A DNA stretch of 64,000 nucleotides, taken from positions 3,690,710 to 3,754,709 of the forward strand of contig NZ_BOQE01000001.1 in NCBI RefSeq assembly GCF_023705585.1. Direction: 5' to 3'. Source of the DNA: Collibacillus ludicampi. GTDB lineage: Bacteria; Bacillota; Bacilli; Tumebacillales; BOQE01. Both the position numbers and the translations under genes were made by a program. Shown here one piece after another: positions 10,970 through 19,817 of this stretch (positions are counted from its first letter, which is position 1; every line of letters starts with the position of its first letter). The notes beneath the pieces are model-generated. The model saw nothing but the letters and a program-made list of their open reading frames with translations. It had not been told where the DNA came from and searched no databases.

Positions 10970-11740
10970 ATGATCGATACGCACATTCATCTTGCACAAT
11001 ATGCACGTGAGAACATAGACCGCTTGATCGATCACTGGTGGCAACGGGGGATTCAACGTGTCGTAGCGGTTTCCACCGACCTCTCTTCTTCCTACCATAC
11101 ATTGGAATTGAAACTAAGGTACCCGGACTTTATTGATGCCGCGGTTGGCTTTCATCCGGAATATCCCACGCCGGCCCAAAATGAATTGGAGGAACTGATT
11201 AGACTTATCAAACAGGAACGGCAGCTGATTGCAGCCATTGGAGAGGTCGGACTTCCGCATTATTCATTGCCAACAGCGGAAGAAAACAAGCTTTCGCCTT
11301 ATCTGGAGTATCTTGAGATATTTGCGAAAATTGCCTGTGAAGAAGACCTACCTATCGTCTTGCACGCGGTTCACGACAAAGCGGCCAAAGCGCTCCAAAT
11401 GATGCTAGAACAAAAAGTAAGTCGAGTACACTTCCATTGGTTGAAAGCTCCCCATAAAGTGGTAAAGCAAATGATTCAAGCGGGATATTTCATCTCGGTG
11501 ACTCCCGAAGTCTGTTACCGGGAACGTGATCAACAACTTGTTTGTCAAGTGCCTTTACAAAACCTCATGCTGGAAACGGATGGCCCGTGGCCATACAGCC
11601 ATCTCTTTGAGGACCAATTGACTACACCCCTGTTTTTATATGATGTTGCAAGGAAGGTAGCCGATCTGAAGGGGATGTCATTTGAAACCGTATCAGAAAC
11701 CTGCAATGCAAATGCTAAGAGGTTTTACGGGAATCAATAA
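10970..11740 (+). CDS. TatD-family metal-dependent hydrolase
   Basis: 256 residues. The TatD TIM-barrel ligands are visible: THIHL near the N terminus, IGEVGL, then VLHAVHD, HFHWLK and LETDGPWP. TatD enzymes are metal-dependent nucleases or phosphoesterases. This one is closer to general TatD paralogues than to canonical TatD, whose exact substrate varies. AGGGGGAG precedes the ATG by 6 nt. It is monocistronic and ends at a strong hairpin shared with convergent paaX. Confidence 0.82.
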   Translation: MIDTHIHLAQYARENIDRLIDHWWQRGIQRVVAVSTDLSSSYHTLELKLRYPDFIDAAVGFHPEYPTPAQNELEELIRLIKQERQLIAAIGEVGLPHYSLPTAEENKLSPYLEYLEIFAKIACEEDLPIVLHAVHDKAAKALQMMLEQKVSRVHFHWLKAPHKVVKQMIQAGYFISVTPEVCYRERDQQLVCQVPLQNLMLETDGPWPYSHLFEDQLTTPLFLYDVARKVADLKGMSFETVSETCNANAKRFYGNQ

Positions 11741-11741
11741 A

Positions 11742-11780
11742 AACCATCCTCTTTGAAGAGCAGCTTCAAAAAGGATGGTT
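11742..11780. terminator. Bidirectional terminator between tatD-like gene and paaX
   Basis: AACCATCCTCTTTGAAG pairs with CTTCAAAAAGGATGGTT around a 5-nt loop, with one bulge. It lies between convergent genes. Confidence 0.8.
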
Positions 11781-11788
11781 CCAAGCGG

Positions 11789-12619
11789 TTATTCCTTATC
11801 CGGGGCAGTCTCGAAGACTTGCAAAAAGAAACGAACCGCCCCGGGATTCAGCAAATCATAATACTTGCGGAAGAGCTCGTCCGCTTCTCTCCCCATCCAG
11901 AAATCCGGCAAGAGTTCTTCCGGAAGGCTTGGATCAATAAACAGAAACTTACGATATTCATGCACCAATTGGGTCTTCGCTACGAAACAATCGCTATCCG
12001 AGATTGCTTCTTTGTTTTCAATCTTCTGTTTCAGATTCTCATAGTGAGTTTGAAATTGTTTGATAAACTCCTGATATGCGGCATTGATCTCATCAAGATT
12101 CCAACACTTCTCAACCAACTGTTTCGGGCTGCTCCATCCGAGATGTTCGGACGTGAAAATTTCAACGTAATCATTGACTTCATACGATTCGGTGATCTCT
12201 TTCACCCGATCCGCCAAGTCATTCGGACTGATCCAAGTACTGTTTGCCAGCATGCCAAATCCCATCCAGGCCAACTCTTTTCGCAACTGATCCCTCAATG
12301 CTCTTTTTGTTTCCGGGATATTATAGCTGATGATGCACCACTTCCCGTTCCATGCATTCGGGTGCTGTTTATAAATCCGTTGTGCCGCTTCATTCAAACG
12401 CTTTTTTCCTCGCTCCGTCAAGGAATAATACGAGCGGTTGCCAATTTTACGCGAAACCAGCCATCCTTGACGTACCATCCTGGATATCGCAACACGCACG
12501 GCTTGTTCCGACAATCCGAACTCTCCGATCAGGCGTGTTAGACTTCCCACCCAAATTTCTCCACCATAATGGCGTACATATTCCCCATAAATTGTGAAAA
12601 GCATCGATTGAGGTTTCAT
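11789..12619 (-). CDS. paaX: PaaX-family transcriptional repressor
   Basis: 276 residues. An N-terminal winged helix (WVGSLTRLIGEFGLSEQAVRVAISRMVRQGWL) is followed by the PaaX core (WNGKWCIISYNIPE, LAWMGFGMLANSTWISP). PaaX senses phenylacetyl-CoA and represses phenylacetate catabolism genes; this is family knowledge. No paa genes occur in the window, so it is an orphan here. It is divergent from trpB, and its target may be elsewhere. Confidence 0.85.
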   Translation of the reverse strand: MKPQSMLFTIYGEYVRHYGGEIWVGSLTRLIGEFGLSEQAVRVAISRMVRQGWLVSRKIGNRSYYSLTERGKKRLNEAAQRIYKQHPNAWNGKWCIISYNIPETKRALRDQLRKELAWMGFGMLANSTWISPNDLADRVKEITESYEVNDYVEIFTSEHLGWSSPKQLVEKCWNLDEINAAYQEFIKQFQTHYENLKQKIENKEAISDSDCFVAKTQLVHEYRKFLFIDPSLPEELLPDFWMGREADELFRKYYDLLNPGAVRFFLQVFETAPDKE

Positions 12620-12746
12620 GCAGTTTCTCCCCGTATGTCAATGTCAAAAGACATATAACGTTTTTTTTACGCATTAATAGTTTAAGTTTATATTTTTAGC
12701 ATCATTCGGTCAATACAACTACAATTACAATACGTTTTGCGCGAAC

Positions 12747-12777
12747 TTGACAAACAGCAAAATTCTACATGTATAGA
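12747..12777 (+). promoter_or_regulatory. Candidate promoter of trpB
   Basis: A perfect TTGACA at 12747-12752 is followed by TGTATAGA at 12770-12777. Spacing is 17 to TGTATA or 19 to TATAGA, so the -10 is only partial. It would give a leader of about 125 nt containing a hairpin at 12850-12884. Confidence 0.45.
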
Positions 12778-12849
12778 GTGAAAAGAGGAATTTGCCTTTG
12801 TACTCCGAAATAATTAAAAAGATAAAAAAATCTATCAAAAATCAGATTG

Positions 12850-12884
12850 ACGCACGGAAACGGTACCATAATCGTTTCTTGCGT
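12850..12884 (+). promoter_or_regulatory. Hairpin in the trpB leader
   Basis: ACGCA...GAAACG pairs with CGTTTC...TGCGT around a 10-nt loop, about 12 nt before the ribosome binding site. No T-box signature and no run of TRAP-type GAG/TAG triplets is seen, so any control mechanism is undefined. Confidence 0.3.
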
Positions 12885-12909
12885 AGTGTTGAGTTAAGGA
12901 GAGGATTCG

Positions 12910-14106
12910 ATGAGCATCGTACGTGTGACCGACAAAGGTGTATTTGGCGAAGGGGAGCTAACATTTGGAGGCAGTTTTGTGCCGGAGCCTCTGCAAAAGG
13001 CTTTAGACCGCGTGGAGGAAGCATTTCTGCGTTACAAAGACGACCCAGAATTTGAAAAGGAGTTTACGTATTATTTGCGGGAATACGTGGGTCGGCCGAA
13101 TCCCCTTTATTTTGCAGAACGCTTAACAAACCATCTGGGTGGAGCAAAGATTTATCTCAAACGGGAAGATCTGAACCATACAGGTGCCCATAAAATCAAC
13201 AATACGATTGGGCAAGTACTTCTCGCCAAACGCATGGGAGCAAAGCGCATCATCGCAGAAACGGGTGCCGGTCAACATGGTGTGGCTACGGCTACCGTAT
13301 GCGCTTTATTTGGTATTCCCTGCACAATCTATATGGGCGAAGTCGACACTAAGCGCCAGGCACTGAATGTCTTCCGTATGGAAATGCTTGGAGCTACCGT
13401 TGTGGCTGCCAAATCCGGAAACCGTACGTTAAAGGAAGCGGTCGATGAAGCATTGCAAGATTTCGCGGAAAATCATGAAGATACTTTTTATTTACTCGGT
13501 TCTGCTGTCGGCCCACATCCGTATCCGTTAATGGTACGCCACTTCCAGTCAGTGATCGGACGTGAAGCTCGCGAACAAATCCTCGAAAAGGAAGGACGAC
13601 TGCCGGATGTGATCGTCGCCTGTGTGGGCGGAGGTTCGAATGCAATCGGTTTGTTCTATCCTTTTGTTGACGATCCGAATGTTCGAATCATTGGCGTCGA
13701 ACCTGCCGGCAAAGGACTTGAAACGGGCATTCATGCAGCTCCTCTGAATGTCGGCAAACCGGACATCATTCACGGATTTAAATGTTACGTCATGGATGAT
13801 GCAGACCAATGCCATTCAATCGCCGCCGGACTGGATTACCCTGGCGTAGGTCCCGAGCATAGCTACTATAAAGCGATCGGTCGCGCCGAGTATATTGCGG
13901 TAACCGATGATGAAGCATTGCAAGCGTTTTTGCAACTGTCCAAAACGGAGGGGATCATCCCCGCGCTGGAAAGCGCCCATGCAGTCGCTTATGCCACGAA
14001 ATTAGCTCCGGTTTTAGGAGAAGGCAAGGTCATCATCGTCAACCTGTCAGGCCGCGGAGACAAGGATGTCGCCCAAGTGTACGAAATGTTGAGAAGTGAA
14101 CCGTAA
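12910..14106 (+). CDS. trpB: Tryptophan synthase beta chain
   Basis: 398 residues, full length. It joins indole and serine with PLP to make tryptophan. The PLP lysine is in [13 protein letters not shown], and the phosphate loop is [17 protein letters not shown] precedes the ATG. It is a canonical TrpB1 type, yet trpA and the rest of the trp operon are absent nearby. The alpha subunit is either encoded elsewhere or this copy salvages free indole. A 21-nt gap separates it from the ABC ATPase gene, so the two are probably co-transcribed. Confidence 0.93.
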   Translation: MSIVRVTDKGVFGEGELTFGGSFVPEPLQKALDRVEEAFLRYKDDPEFEKEFTYYLREYVGRPNPLYFAERLTNHLGGAKIYLKREDLNHTGAHKINNTIGQVLLAKRMGAKRIIAETGAGQHGVATATVCALFGIPCTIYMGEVDTKRQALNVFRMEMLGATVVAAKSGNRTLKEAVDEALQDFAENHEDTFYLLGSAVGPHPYPLMVRHFQSVIGREAREQILEKEGRLPDVIVACVGGGSNAIGLFYPFVDDPNVRIIGVEPAGKGLETGIHAAPLNVGKPDIIHGFKCYVMDDADQCHSIAAGLDYPGVGPEHSYYKAIGRAEYIAVTDDEALQAFLQLSKTEGIIPALESAHAVAYATKLAPVLGEGKVIIVNLSGRGDKDVAQVYEMLRSEP

Positions 14107-14127
14107 AGGAAGAAGGATTGATTCTGG

Positions 14128-14931
14128 ATGCAAGTCATCGAACTCAAAAATGTCACATGGAAACGGGAAAACAAAACCATTCTCAATCAGATCAATTGGC
14201 TCGTGAAATCAAATGAACATTGGGCGATCGTCGGATTGAACGGCTCCGGAAAAACATCCCTGCTTAAAATCATCACCGGATATCAATGGCCGACCACGGG
14301 GACCGTTCGCGTCCTCGGACAGACATACGGATCTTGTGAAATCCAAGAAATCAGAAAATCAATTGGTTGGGTCAGTTCCGCACTCCGTGAAGAGATTCAT
14401 CCCGGAGAACGGGTCGTGGATGTGGTCATCAGCGGAAAGTACGCTTCCATCGGGTTATGGTATCGCGTGGATCCGTCGGAACATCTTCGTGCCCTAGAAA
14501 TCTTGGATCGGGTAGATTGCCTACACCTCGCGGAGGAGAGATACGGTACTCTATCACAGGGGGAAAAGCAAAAAGTGCTGCTCGCTCGTGCATTAATAAC
14601 TTCCCCCAAGCTCCTCATTCTCGATGAACCTTGTTTCGGAATGGATGTCCGCACACGCGAACAGGTTTTGCACTCGCTACAAGAGATGGGGAACCATGAA
14701 GATGCGCCCACATTGATACTCGTTACACACCATATCGAGGAAATCCTTCCTATTTTTACACATGTGCTCTTATTATCGGATGGAAAGGTCGCACAAAGCG
14801 GTTCCAAACAGGAAGTACTCACGAGCGAAAACCTTGGAGCCATTTTCGATTTGGATGTAACGATCGAGTGGTTAGATGGACGTCCGTGGTTACGAACGCA
14901 CGCTCATCGTTTTAAAAAAACACTCATTTAA
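14128..14931 (+). CDS. ABC transporter ATP-binding protein, YlmA-like
   Basis: 267 residues, a single nucleotide-binding domain. Walker A is GLNGSGKTS, the signature motif is TLSQGEKQK, Walker B is LLILDEPCFGMD, and the switch histidine is in LVTHHIEE. It resembles the Bacillus YlmA/ModF type, which have no obvious permease partner; none is encoded here either. It sits 21 nt after trpB. It is followed at once by a strong terminator, which marks a two-gene transcript. The substrate is unknown. Confidence 0.8.
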   Translation: MQVIELKNVTWKRENKTILNQINWLVKSNEHWAIVGLNGSGKTSLLKIITGYQWPTTGTVRVLGQTYGSCEIQEIRKSIGWVSSALREEIHPGERVVDVVISGKYASIGLWYRVDPSEHLRALEILDRVDCLHLAEERYGTLSQGEKQKVLLARALITSPKLLILDEPCFGMDVRTREQVLHSLQEMGNHEDAPTLILVTHHIEEILPIFTHVLLLSDGKVAQSGSKQEVLTSENLGAIFDLDVTIEWLDGRPWLRTHAHRFKKTLI

Positions 14932-14959
14932 AAAAGCGGGGGCTAAAGCCCCGCTTTTT
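14931..14959 (+). terminator. Rho-independent terminator after the ABC ATPase gene
   Basis: AAAAAGCGGGG pairs with CCCCGCTTTTT around a short loop, directly at the stop codon. Confidence 0.9.
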
Positions 14960-14995
14960 ACATAGAATTCCATTCCTATAATGAAACTCGTGCTG

Positions 14996-15240
14996 GGTGA
15001 TTGAAGATGAGTACTTAGGTGGATGTATCGCTTTGCGCTTGGGTTCGATGAAGGTCGTTCCGCCAAGATTCAGAACAGAAGTTGCGGAACGACCTCCAAC
15101 TCACCTCTGCGCTGCAAAGCGATACCATCCACCCAAAAATCACTTCGTGTCTGGTGACTGCCTTGAACTTCTCTTACAGGCAAGACACTTTTCATCTCTG
15201 ATGGCGCCGCCGCTTACGGTATGAGGCAGCTTTGGAAGCG
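14996..15240 (+). repeat. Nested palindromic repeat, copy B (module 2 only, not nested)
   Basis: One module 2 hairpin at 15018-15134, between two convergent genes. Outer arms GGTGGATGTATCGCTTTGCG and CGCTGCAAAGCGAT...CCACCC pair, and an inner stem GGTCGTTCCGC pairs with GCGGAACGACC. The loop has no inserted inner hairpin. The tail GACACTTTTCATCTCTGATG and the GCCGCTTACGG element follow. Confidence 0.9.
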
Positions 15241-15303
15241 TTTCATGAAAGTACATCCTCACTCGCAAGAGGAAGTTTTTTGTACATATGTATGGACTGT
15301 ACG

Positions 15304-15858
15304 TCACAAGCCGTAGTAAATCAGTAGTTGTGCACGCGTGACCGATTCCGTCCCATTATAGTAAGTGTGGGGTTTATCCGCCAAAAAACGGATCGCGCTT
15401 TCCTGACGAATCGTATAAGTTTTTTGCTCGTAGATGATATCTAATGCACCTTGTGATACGTGCACATACTCTTCAACCCCGGCACCGTGTGCTTCCGATT
15501 CGTGACGACACCCTGGCTCAAGTTCGAGAGTATACATTTCAAACCGTTTCTTCTGATCAAAGGGAAACATCGGATACACGCGAAATTTTCCATCCTCTTC
15601 AAGAAGTGGACGAATATTTGCAAGGGATATGACAGAAACAGCAGGACTCTCTTCTTCGATCAAGGAAGAAAAGGATATATTCAGTCCACTGGCTATCTTC
15701 CACAATGTCGTGACCGTTGGACTCGTTGCCCCTCGCTCGATCTGTCCCAACATTCCTTTGCTAACCCCAGTGAGTTCAGCTACTTTGTCAAGAGTATATC
15801 CCCGGTTTTTGCGTATACGATGCAGGTTTTTCCCGATCTTGATATGAATGTGCTCCAA
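15304..15858 (-). CDS. XRE-family regulator with C-terminal cupin domain
   Basis: 184 residues. Residues 5-60 form a Cro/CI-type HTH (YTLDKVAELTGVSKGMLGQI). Residues 105-175 form a cupin (GCRHESEAHGAGVEEYVHV). Such regulators bind a small ligand in the cupin pocket. It is divergent from azlCD and shares with it a 24-bp perfect palindrome that overlaps both start regions. The natural inference is that it controls branched-chain amino acid export and itself. Confidence 0.88.
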   Translation of the reverse strand: MEHIHIKIGKNLHRIRKNRGYTLDKVAELTGVSKGMLGQIERGATSPTVTTLWKIASGLNISFSSLIEEESPAVSVISLANIRPLLEEDGKFRVYPMFPFDQKKRFEMYTLELEPGCRHESEAHGAGVEEYVHVSQGALDIIYEQKTYTIRQESAIRFLADKPHTYYNGTESVTRAQLLIYYGL

Positions 15859-15898
15859 AGCGCCCCCATCCTCCCCCTCTTGTTTAATATAACGTACC

Positions 15899-15922
15899 TA
15901 AAGTATAATATATTATACTTTA
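15899..15922. promoter_or_regulatory. 24-bp perfect palindrome with back-to-back -10 boxes
   Basis: The core AAGTATAATATATTATACTT (15901-15920) is a perfect palindrome extended by two further pairs on each side. TATAAT occurs on both strands (15904-15909 and its mirror at 15912-15917). Weak -35 boxes sit 17-18 nt away on each side: TTGTTT at 15880 for azlC and TAGACG on the minus strand for the regulator. It is likely operator and divergent promoter in one. Confidence 0.75.
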
Positions 15923-15939
15923 TGCGGGAGGGTACGTCT

Positions 15940-16701
15940 ATGCAAGCGGAAACAAAAGAAACGATCGATCTACAAGGGAGAAACATACGATTTTACCATC
16001 GGCAACAGTTTTTCCAAGGCGTGAAAACAGGGATGCCGATCGCCGTCGGTTATATACCTATCGCAATTACATTCGGTCTCGTTGCGAAATCTGCAGGAGT
16101 CCCCACGTATGCGACCATGATGATGTCATTTCTCATCTATGCCGGGGCAAGCCAATTTGTTGGCGTACAATTACTCTCACTTGGCGCCACACCTTGGGAA
16201 ATCCTTTTGACTACTTTTATTCTGAATTTACGACATTTTCTCATGACTGCATCGATTTCTCAAAGGATATATAAAGGGACTTCAAAAAACTGGATGGCAC
16301 TTTTAGCATTTGGGATCACCGATGAAACATTCACCGTCGCCTCTTTGCAGAAGGAACAACGTTTACATCCTGTATTTCTATTGGGTCTCAACCTGACAGC
16401 TTTTAGCGCATGGAATCTTGGTACTTGGACGGGATTGTTCGTTGCTGCTGGCCTACCCGAGTCGATTCAATCCAGTATGGGAATCGCTTTGTATGCCATG
16501 TTTATTGGCTTATTAATCCCTTCATTGCGAAAATCACTGCCCATCTTCGTGGTCACTCTCTGTGCCATGACAATGCAAACGATCCTTCATTGGGTACCAC
16601 TCTTCTCCGGTATCTCTGGCGGATGGGAGATCATCATTTCAACGATTATCTCCGCTATCATCGGTTCCCTACTATTTCCAAAAGGGGTAGATGAGTCATG
16701 A
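15940..16701 (+). CDS. azlC: Branched-chain amino acid exporter, large subunit AzlC
   Basis: 253 residues from the ATG at 15940. GGGAGGG lies 8 nt upstream, whereas an upstream in-frame ATG at 15922 precedes that site and lies in the operator. The AzlC family signature GYIPIAITFGLVAKSAG and several membrane helices are visible. With AzlD it forms a small exporter of branched-chain amino acids or their analogues; in Bacillus it confers azaleucine resistance. Its stop overlaps the azlD start (ATGA). Confidence 0.9.
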   Translation: MQAETKETIDLQGRNIRFYHRQQFFQGVKTGMPIAVGYIPIAITFGLVAKSAGVPTYATMMMSFLIYAGASQFVGVQLLSLGATPWEILLTTFILNLRHFLMTASISQRIYKGTSKNWMALLAFGITDETFTVASLQKEQRLHPVFLLGLNLTAFSAWNLGTWTGLFVAAGLPESIQSSMGIALYAMFIGLLIPSLRKSLPIFVVTLCAMTMQTILHWVPLFSGISGGWEIIISTIISAIIGSLLFPKGVDES

Positions 16702-17003
16702 AACATCTTTGGTTACTCGTGATTGGAATGGGACTCGTAACATATTTGCCTCGCATGCTTCCTATGGTTTTATTACAGCATGTACGATTCCCTCCTTTTC
16801 TAAACCGATTTTTTCAATTGATTCCTTTCGCAGCATTGGGTGCACTCATTTTTCCCGGAATACTCAGTTCGACAGGAAGCATAGCATCGTCGATTGCTGG
16901 CGGTGTCCTTTCGGTCGTATTGGCGTTTTTCCGGGCAAATGTTATGGCAGTTGTACTTGTGGGCATCATGGGGGCATTCTTCTGGAAAATGGTCATCGGG
17001 TAA
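16698..17003 (+). CDS. azlD: Branched-chain amino acid exporter, small subunit AzlD
   Basis: 101 residues, three to four hydrophobic helices (LLVIGMGLVTYLPRMLPMVLL, AALGALIFPGIL). It is typical in length and overlaps azlC by 4 nt, which implies translational coupling. It is the partner of AzlC in the exporter. Confidence 0.9.
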   Translation: MKHLWLLVIGMGLVTYLPRMLPMVLLQHVRFPPFLNRFFQLIPFAALGALIFPGILSSTGSIASSIAGGVLSVVLAFFRANVMAVVLVGIMGAFFWKMVIG

Positions 17004-17028
17004 GTTGCGCAACCTAAGTAACAGAAAA

Positions 17029-17095
17029 GCGGCCACCTGCCAGGTGAGCCGCCTGCTTCGTAGGAGTCCATGGATGAAAACGTGACTACTCCTAC
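17029..17095. terminator. Two hairpins in the azlD / nlpC convergent gap
   Basis: The first hairpin is GCGGC-CACCTG/CAGGTG-GCCGC (17029-17052). The second is GTAGGAGT/ACTCCTAC (17060-17095). Neither has a clear T run, so termination is only probable. Confidence 0.4.
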
Positions 17096-17154
17096 CCCCA
17101 CGTCATTGAATCATTGAAAACCAATCCGCACACGCAACTGTGAATTTCATGAAA

Positions 17155-17844
17155 TCACATCACTCGCTTCGCCCCAATATAACGAGGTCCCCAGTATTGG
17201 TTGCTAAAACTATCGATTTTCACACCGCTGGAACTCGTTGCAGAGATAAATTGGTTATCACCTATGTAAATCCCTACGTGTGAAGGACCCGGTTCATATG
17301 TAGAGAAGAATACCAGATCGCCAGGCTTTAAATCGGAAACCGTTGTTCCCGTGTTATACATCTCTTGGGAAGTACGCGGCAAATCGACACCTCGTTGTGC
17401 ATATACATATTTTACGAAACCGGAACAGTCAAATCCGGATGGGCTCATACCCGCATATTGATAGGGGGTACCCAGGTATTTTTTAGCGATTTCAACAACA
17501 TTCGCTTTCTGGATAGAATTTGTATCCAGGCCTCTTGCTTTCAGTTCCTTTTCGATATATGTCCCGGTTGTTTTCCCGACCATCCCGTTGACTTGAATAC
17601 CATGATCCCTTTGAAACGCTTTGACCGCCTCTTCTGTAACTTCGCCATAGTATCCTGTATTTGTTGGATATGTAAAATAGTTTAACAAGCGTAAGTCTTG
17701 TTGTAATTCGATGACCTTCTCTCCCTGGGAACCTTTCTTCAGCAGGACGTTCCAGTCAGTTTCCGCAGCCATGGCTGTCGATGCGGTGAGAAAAGATACT
17801 CCAATCGTACCTGCGAATAGTAGAGCTCTGACACCTTTCTTCAC
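17155..17844 (-). CDS. NlpC/P60 cell-wall endopeptidase with peptidoglycan-binding domain
   Basis: About 229 residues from GTG at 17844, where AGGAGG is 7 nt upstream. The ATG at 17850 is too close to that site. The signal peptide is KKGVRALLFAGTIGVSFLTA, ending AMAAE. Residues 35-100 form a PG_binding_1 domain (GSQGEKVIELQQDLRLLNY). The rest is NlpC/P60 with catalytic Cys in FDCSGFVKYVY, His in GPSHVGIYIG and a third polar position near the end. It should cut D-Glu-mDAP bonds outside the cell. Expression is under a c-di-AMP riboswitch. Confidence 0.92.
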   Translation of the reverse strand: MKKGVRALLFAGTIGVSFLTASTAMAAETDWNVLLKKGSQGEKVIELQQDLRLLNYFTYPTNTGYYGEVTEEAVKAFQRDHGIQVNGMVGKTTGTYIEKELKARGLDTNSIQKANVVEIAKKYLGTPYQYAGMSPSGFDCSGFVKYVYAQRGVDLPRTSQEMYNTGTTVSDLKPGDLVFFSTYEPGPSHVGIYIGDNQFISATSSSGVKIDSFSNQYWGPRYIGAKRVM

Positions 17845-17858
17845 TTCCATTCCTCCTG

Positions 17859-17964
17859 TGCCTCCGAGGTTAGTTGTCGGGTTCGGGTAGAGGTCCCCTA
17901 CGCATGCAAGCGATTCACCCCAATAAATCGTCCCCCGTACTGACCGTCTGTCAGATTCGGCAAA
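17859..17964 (-). promoter_or_regulatory. c-di-AMP riboswitch (ydaO/yuaA type)
   Basis: On the minus strand the leader carries the class's conserved strings in order: TTTGCCGAATC, GTACGGGGGA, TTGGGGTGAATCG, GTAGGGGACC, CCCGAACCCGACAACTAACC and TCGGAGGC. GCC and GGC close the P1 helix. The aptamer ends only 2-3 nt before the AGGAGG of the NlpC/P60 gene, so control is likely at ribosome binding. These riboswitches usually turn wall-hydrolase genes off at high c-di-AMP; that is known of the class. Confidence 0.93.
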
Positions 17965-18062
17965 TTTTCTATCTGGTTTGAAATCACATTTCTCTGCTCT
18001 ACTAAAATTCGCGAAAAAATGCCAAATTCCTTCTTTTCTCGCCACTTTTTTTCAAATGAAAC

Positions 18063-18092
18063 AAAAAAAGCTCCCTTTTGCCAGGAGCCTTA
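18063..18092 (-). terminator. Terminator of the mrfA operon
   Basis: On the minus strand AGGCTCC and GGGAGCTT pair with a 9-nt loop and are followed by TTTTTTT, just after the mrfB stop. Confidence 0.8.
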
Positions 18093-18095
18093 TGT

Positions 18096-19388
18096 CTATC
18101 GCTGTTGAACACTGTCGTTTACCGCTTTTCTCATTTTATTCTTGAGACGGTTATGCCGATGAAACAGTTCTTTCAATTCGTGATCGATGTACAGAGAACG
18201 AACGAGCGAGCGTTTTTCTTGCAGCAATGCGATCGTTTCTTCTGTGAATCGCAAGGCGCGCTGATAGTCGCGCATCTTGTGCTCATAATACTTGGCCAGT
18301 TCTATCCGCGGTGCGGTTTGCCACATTCCATGTCCATCCAACAACTCATGCCAGAGCAAGACCGCTTTTTCATATTGACCGAGCCGTTTATAAAAAAGGG
18401 AAAGCTTCCACATGGCTTCCCTCGCATATTCATTCGTCTCATCCATCTCGGCGATTTTCACCAGACAAGCCTCACTCGTCTTACCTTGCAGCCATTCATC
18501 GTACCAGCGTGCTAAACCGAACAATTCCTCAGGATGTGTCGCCATATGTAACGGATGTTCCACCATCATTCCGATATGTGCAGATAACGTTACAAGTGTC
18601 AGAATGTCATGGACATTATGTGTAAATACCCCTACAAGAGGACGGGCATCTCCGTCCGACAAGTACGCGAAAAATATCTCGGGTGCCTTCTTACCCGGAA
18701 TGTCATCGTTGCGTGAAAATCCTAGGACTTCCTGTTCTATAGTCGTCAATTTACAGTTACCAAGAATCTTTTTCCACAACCGCCTGGAAGGAGGAAGGAG
18801 ATCCAGATGAATCACAGACGGTACTTGCAGACGTGCCATCGAAAATCTAGTTTCTAGTAATTTCCAATCAAATCCCTTTCCGTTAAAGGAAACGATGACC
18901 CGAAACCTTTTCAGCAGTTCGGCTAGTGACCAGAGAAGCGCTCGCTCTTCCGTATAGGAACGCAAAAAATACTGACGAATGACGAATTCATCTTCTTCAT
19001 AAAAGCCGATTCCGAACAGAAAAATGAAAGTTCCTGCACCCGATCCAAGTCCTGTTGTCTCTGTATCAAAAAAGCAAACCTCATCCCACTCATGCGGCCC
19101 GTCCTTCACCTTGCACACTTTATAGAAAACATCTAAGGGCAGGTGGAGCGTGCGGGCTAACGGGTAATGTCCATGAGCTGTCAGTACGTCGAAGCGAACA
19201 TCGCGGTAATAACAAGGGCCATACGGCGTCATCTCCTCGCATCCCGGAAGCACAGACTCGAGCGCGGATTCGGGAAAAACGGATGTTTGCTCTTCGAATT
19301 CCTCTGCCAATGATTCGATGGCGGGCGCAGCCTCGTGATGGATCATATCCTTCTTATAACTTTTTAACCGTTCACGTAAGCTTCTCAT
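18096..19388 (-). CDS. mrfB: RNase H-like DEDD exonuclease MrfB (YprB)
   Basis: 430 residues. The exonuclease fold carries FFDTETTGLGSG (first acidic pair), SFNGKGFDWKLLETR and the H...D of THNVHDILTL. The C-terminal 130 residues contain TPR-like helices. In B. subtilis MrfA and MrfB repair mitomycin C lesions independently of UvrA. The gene closes an operon with mrfA and a DUF309 gene, followed by a terminator. Confidence 0.88.
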   Translation of the reverse strand: MRSLRERLKSYKKDMIHHEAAPAIESLAEEFEEQTSVFPESALESVLPGCEEMTPYGPCYYRDVRFDVLTAHGHYPLARTLHLPLDVFYKVCKVKDGPHEWDEVCFFDTETTGLGSGAGTFIFLFGIGFYEEDEFVIRQYFLRSYTEERALLWSLAELLKRFRVIVSFNGKGFDWKLLETRFSMARLQVPSVIHLDLLPPSRRLWKKILGNCKLTTIEQEVLGFSRNDDIPGKKAPEIFFAYLSDGDARPLVGVFTHNVHDILTLVTLSAHIGMMVEHPLHMATHPEELFGLARWYDEWLQGKTSEACLVKIAEMDETNEYAREAMWKLSLFYKRLGQYEKAVLLWHELLDGHGMWQTAPRIELAKYYEHKMRDYQRALRFTEETIALLQEKRSLVRSLYIDHELKELFHRHNRLKNKMRKAVNDSVQQR

Positions 19389-19439
19389 TCCGCTTCATCC
19401 TTACTTAAAAGGAGTTGCCCTCCCTTTTGTACAGGTTTT

Positions 19440-19817
19440 TCAAAAGTCAATCACATGGAGTTTGAGAAAATCCAGACCATATTGCGCATAGGTTCCCTCT
19501 TCAATAAAATCATCTTGCGGCAATTTGCGCAATTGCTCCGTAAAATCATGACGAAGTTTCACCATGTCAATCCCCTGATACACCGGAGGCAGTTCACGTA
19601 AAACATCAGAACAATAGCTGTACAATTTACGAAAACCGTTCAAATATCCCTGCCTTATTTTAAACTGTGCGGTCGCCACTTGTACCATCGCTTTGTAAAA
19701 AGACTTCAAGGGTTCTTCCGTTTCCGCCTTCCATGCGAGCTCAAACAGTTCATGACACTCGTAAAAATCCTGTTCTTCATTGAATAAGCGCACGAATTCG
19801 CGCACCTGGTCATTCAT
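19440..19817 (-). CDS. DUF309 protein
   Basis: 125 residues. The family motif is visible near the N terminus (FNEEQDFYECHELFELAW) with a helical body. Function is unknown. Its ATG overlaps the stop of mrfA by 4 nt and mrfB follows 51 nt later, so it is made with the MrfAB repair proteins. That placement suggests, but does not show, a role with them. Confidence 0.82.
   Translation of the reverse strand: MNDQVREFVRLFNEEQDFYECHELFELAWKAETEEPLKSFYKAMVQVATAQFKIRQGYLNGFRKLYSYCSDVLRELPPVYQGIDMVKLRHDFTEQLRKLPQDDFIEEGTYAQYGLDFLKLHVIDF

Noticed and set aside
15460-15939. Long N-terminal extension of azlC
   Set aside because: It runs antisense through the XRE regulator and its promoter; a good binding site supports the ATG at 15940.
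17845-18045. N-terminal extension of the NlpC/P60 gene
   Set aside because: It translates the c-di-AMP riboswitch; the signal peptide begins at 17844.
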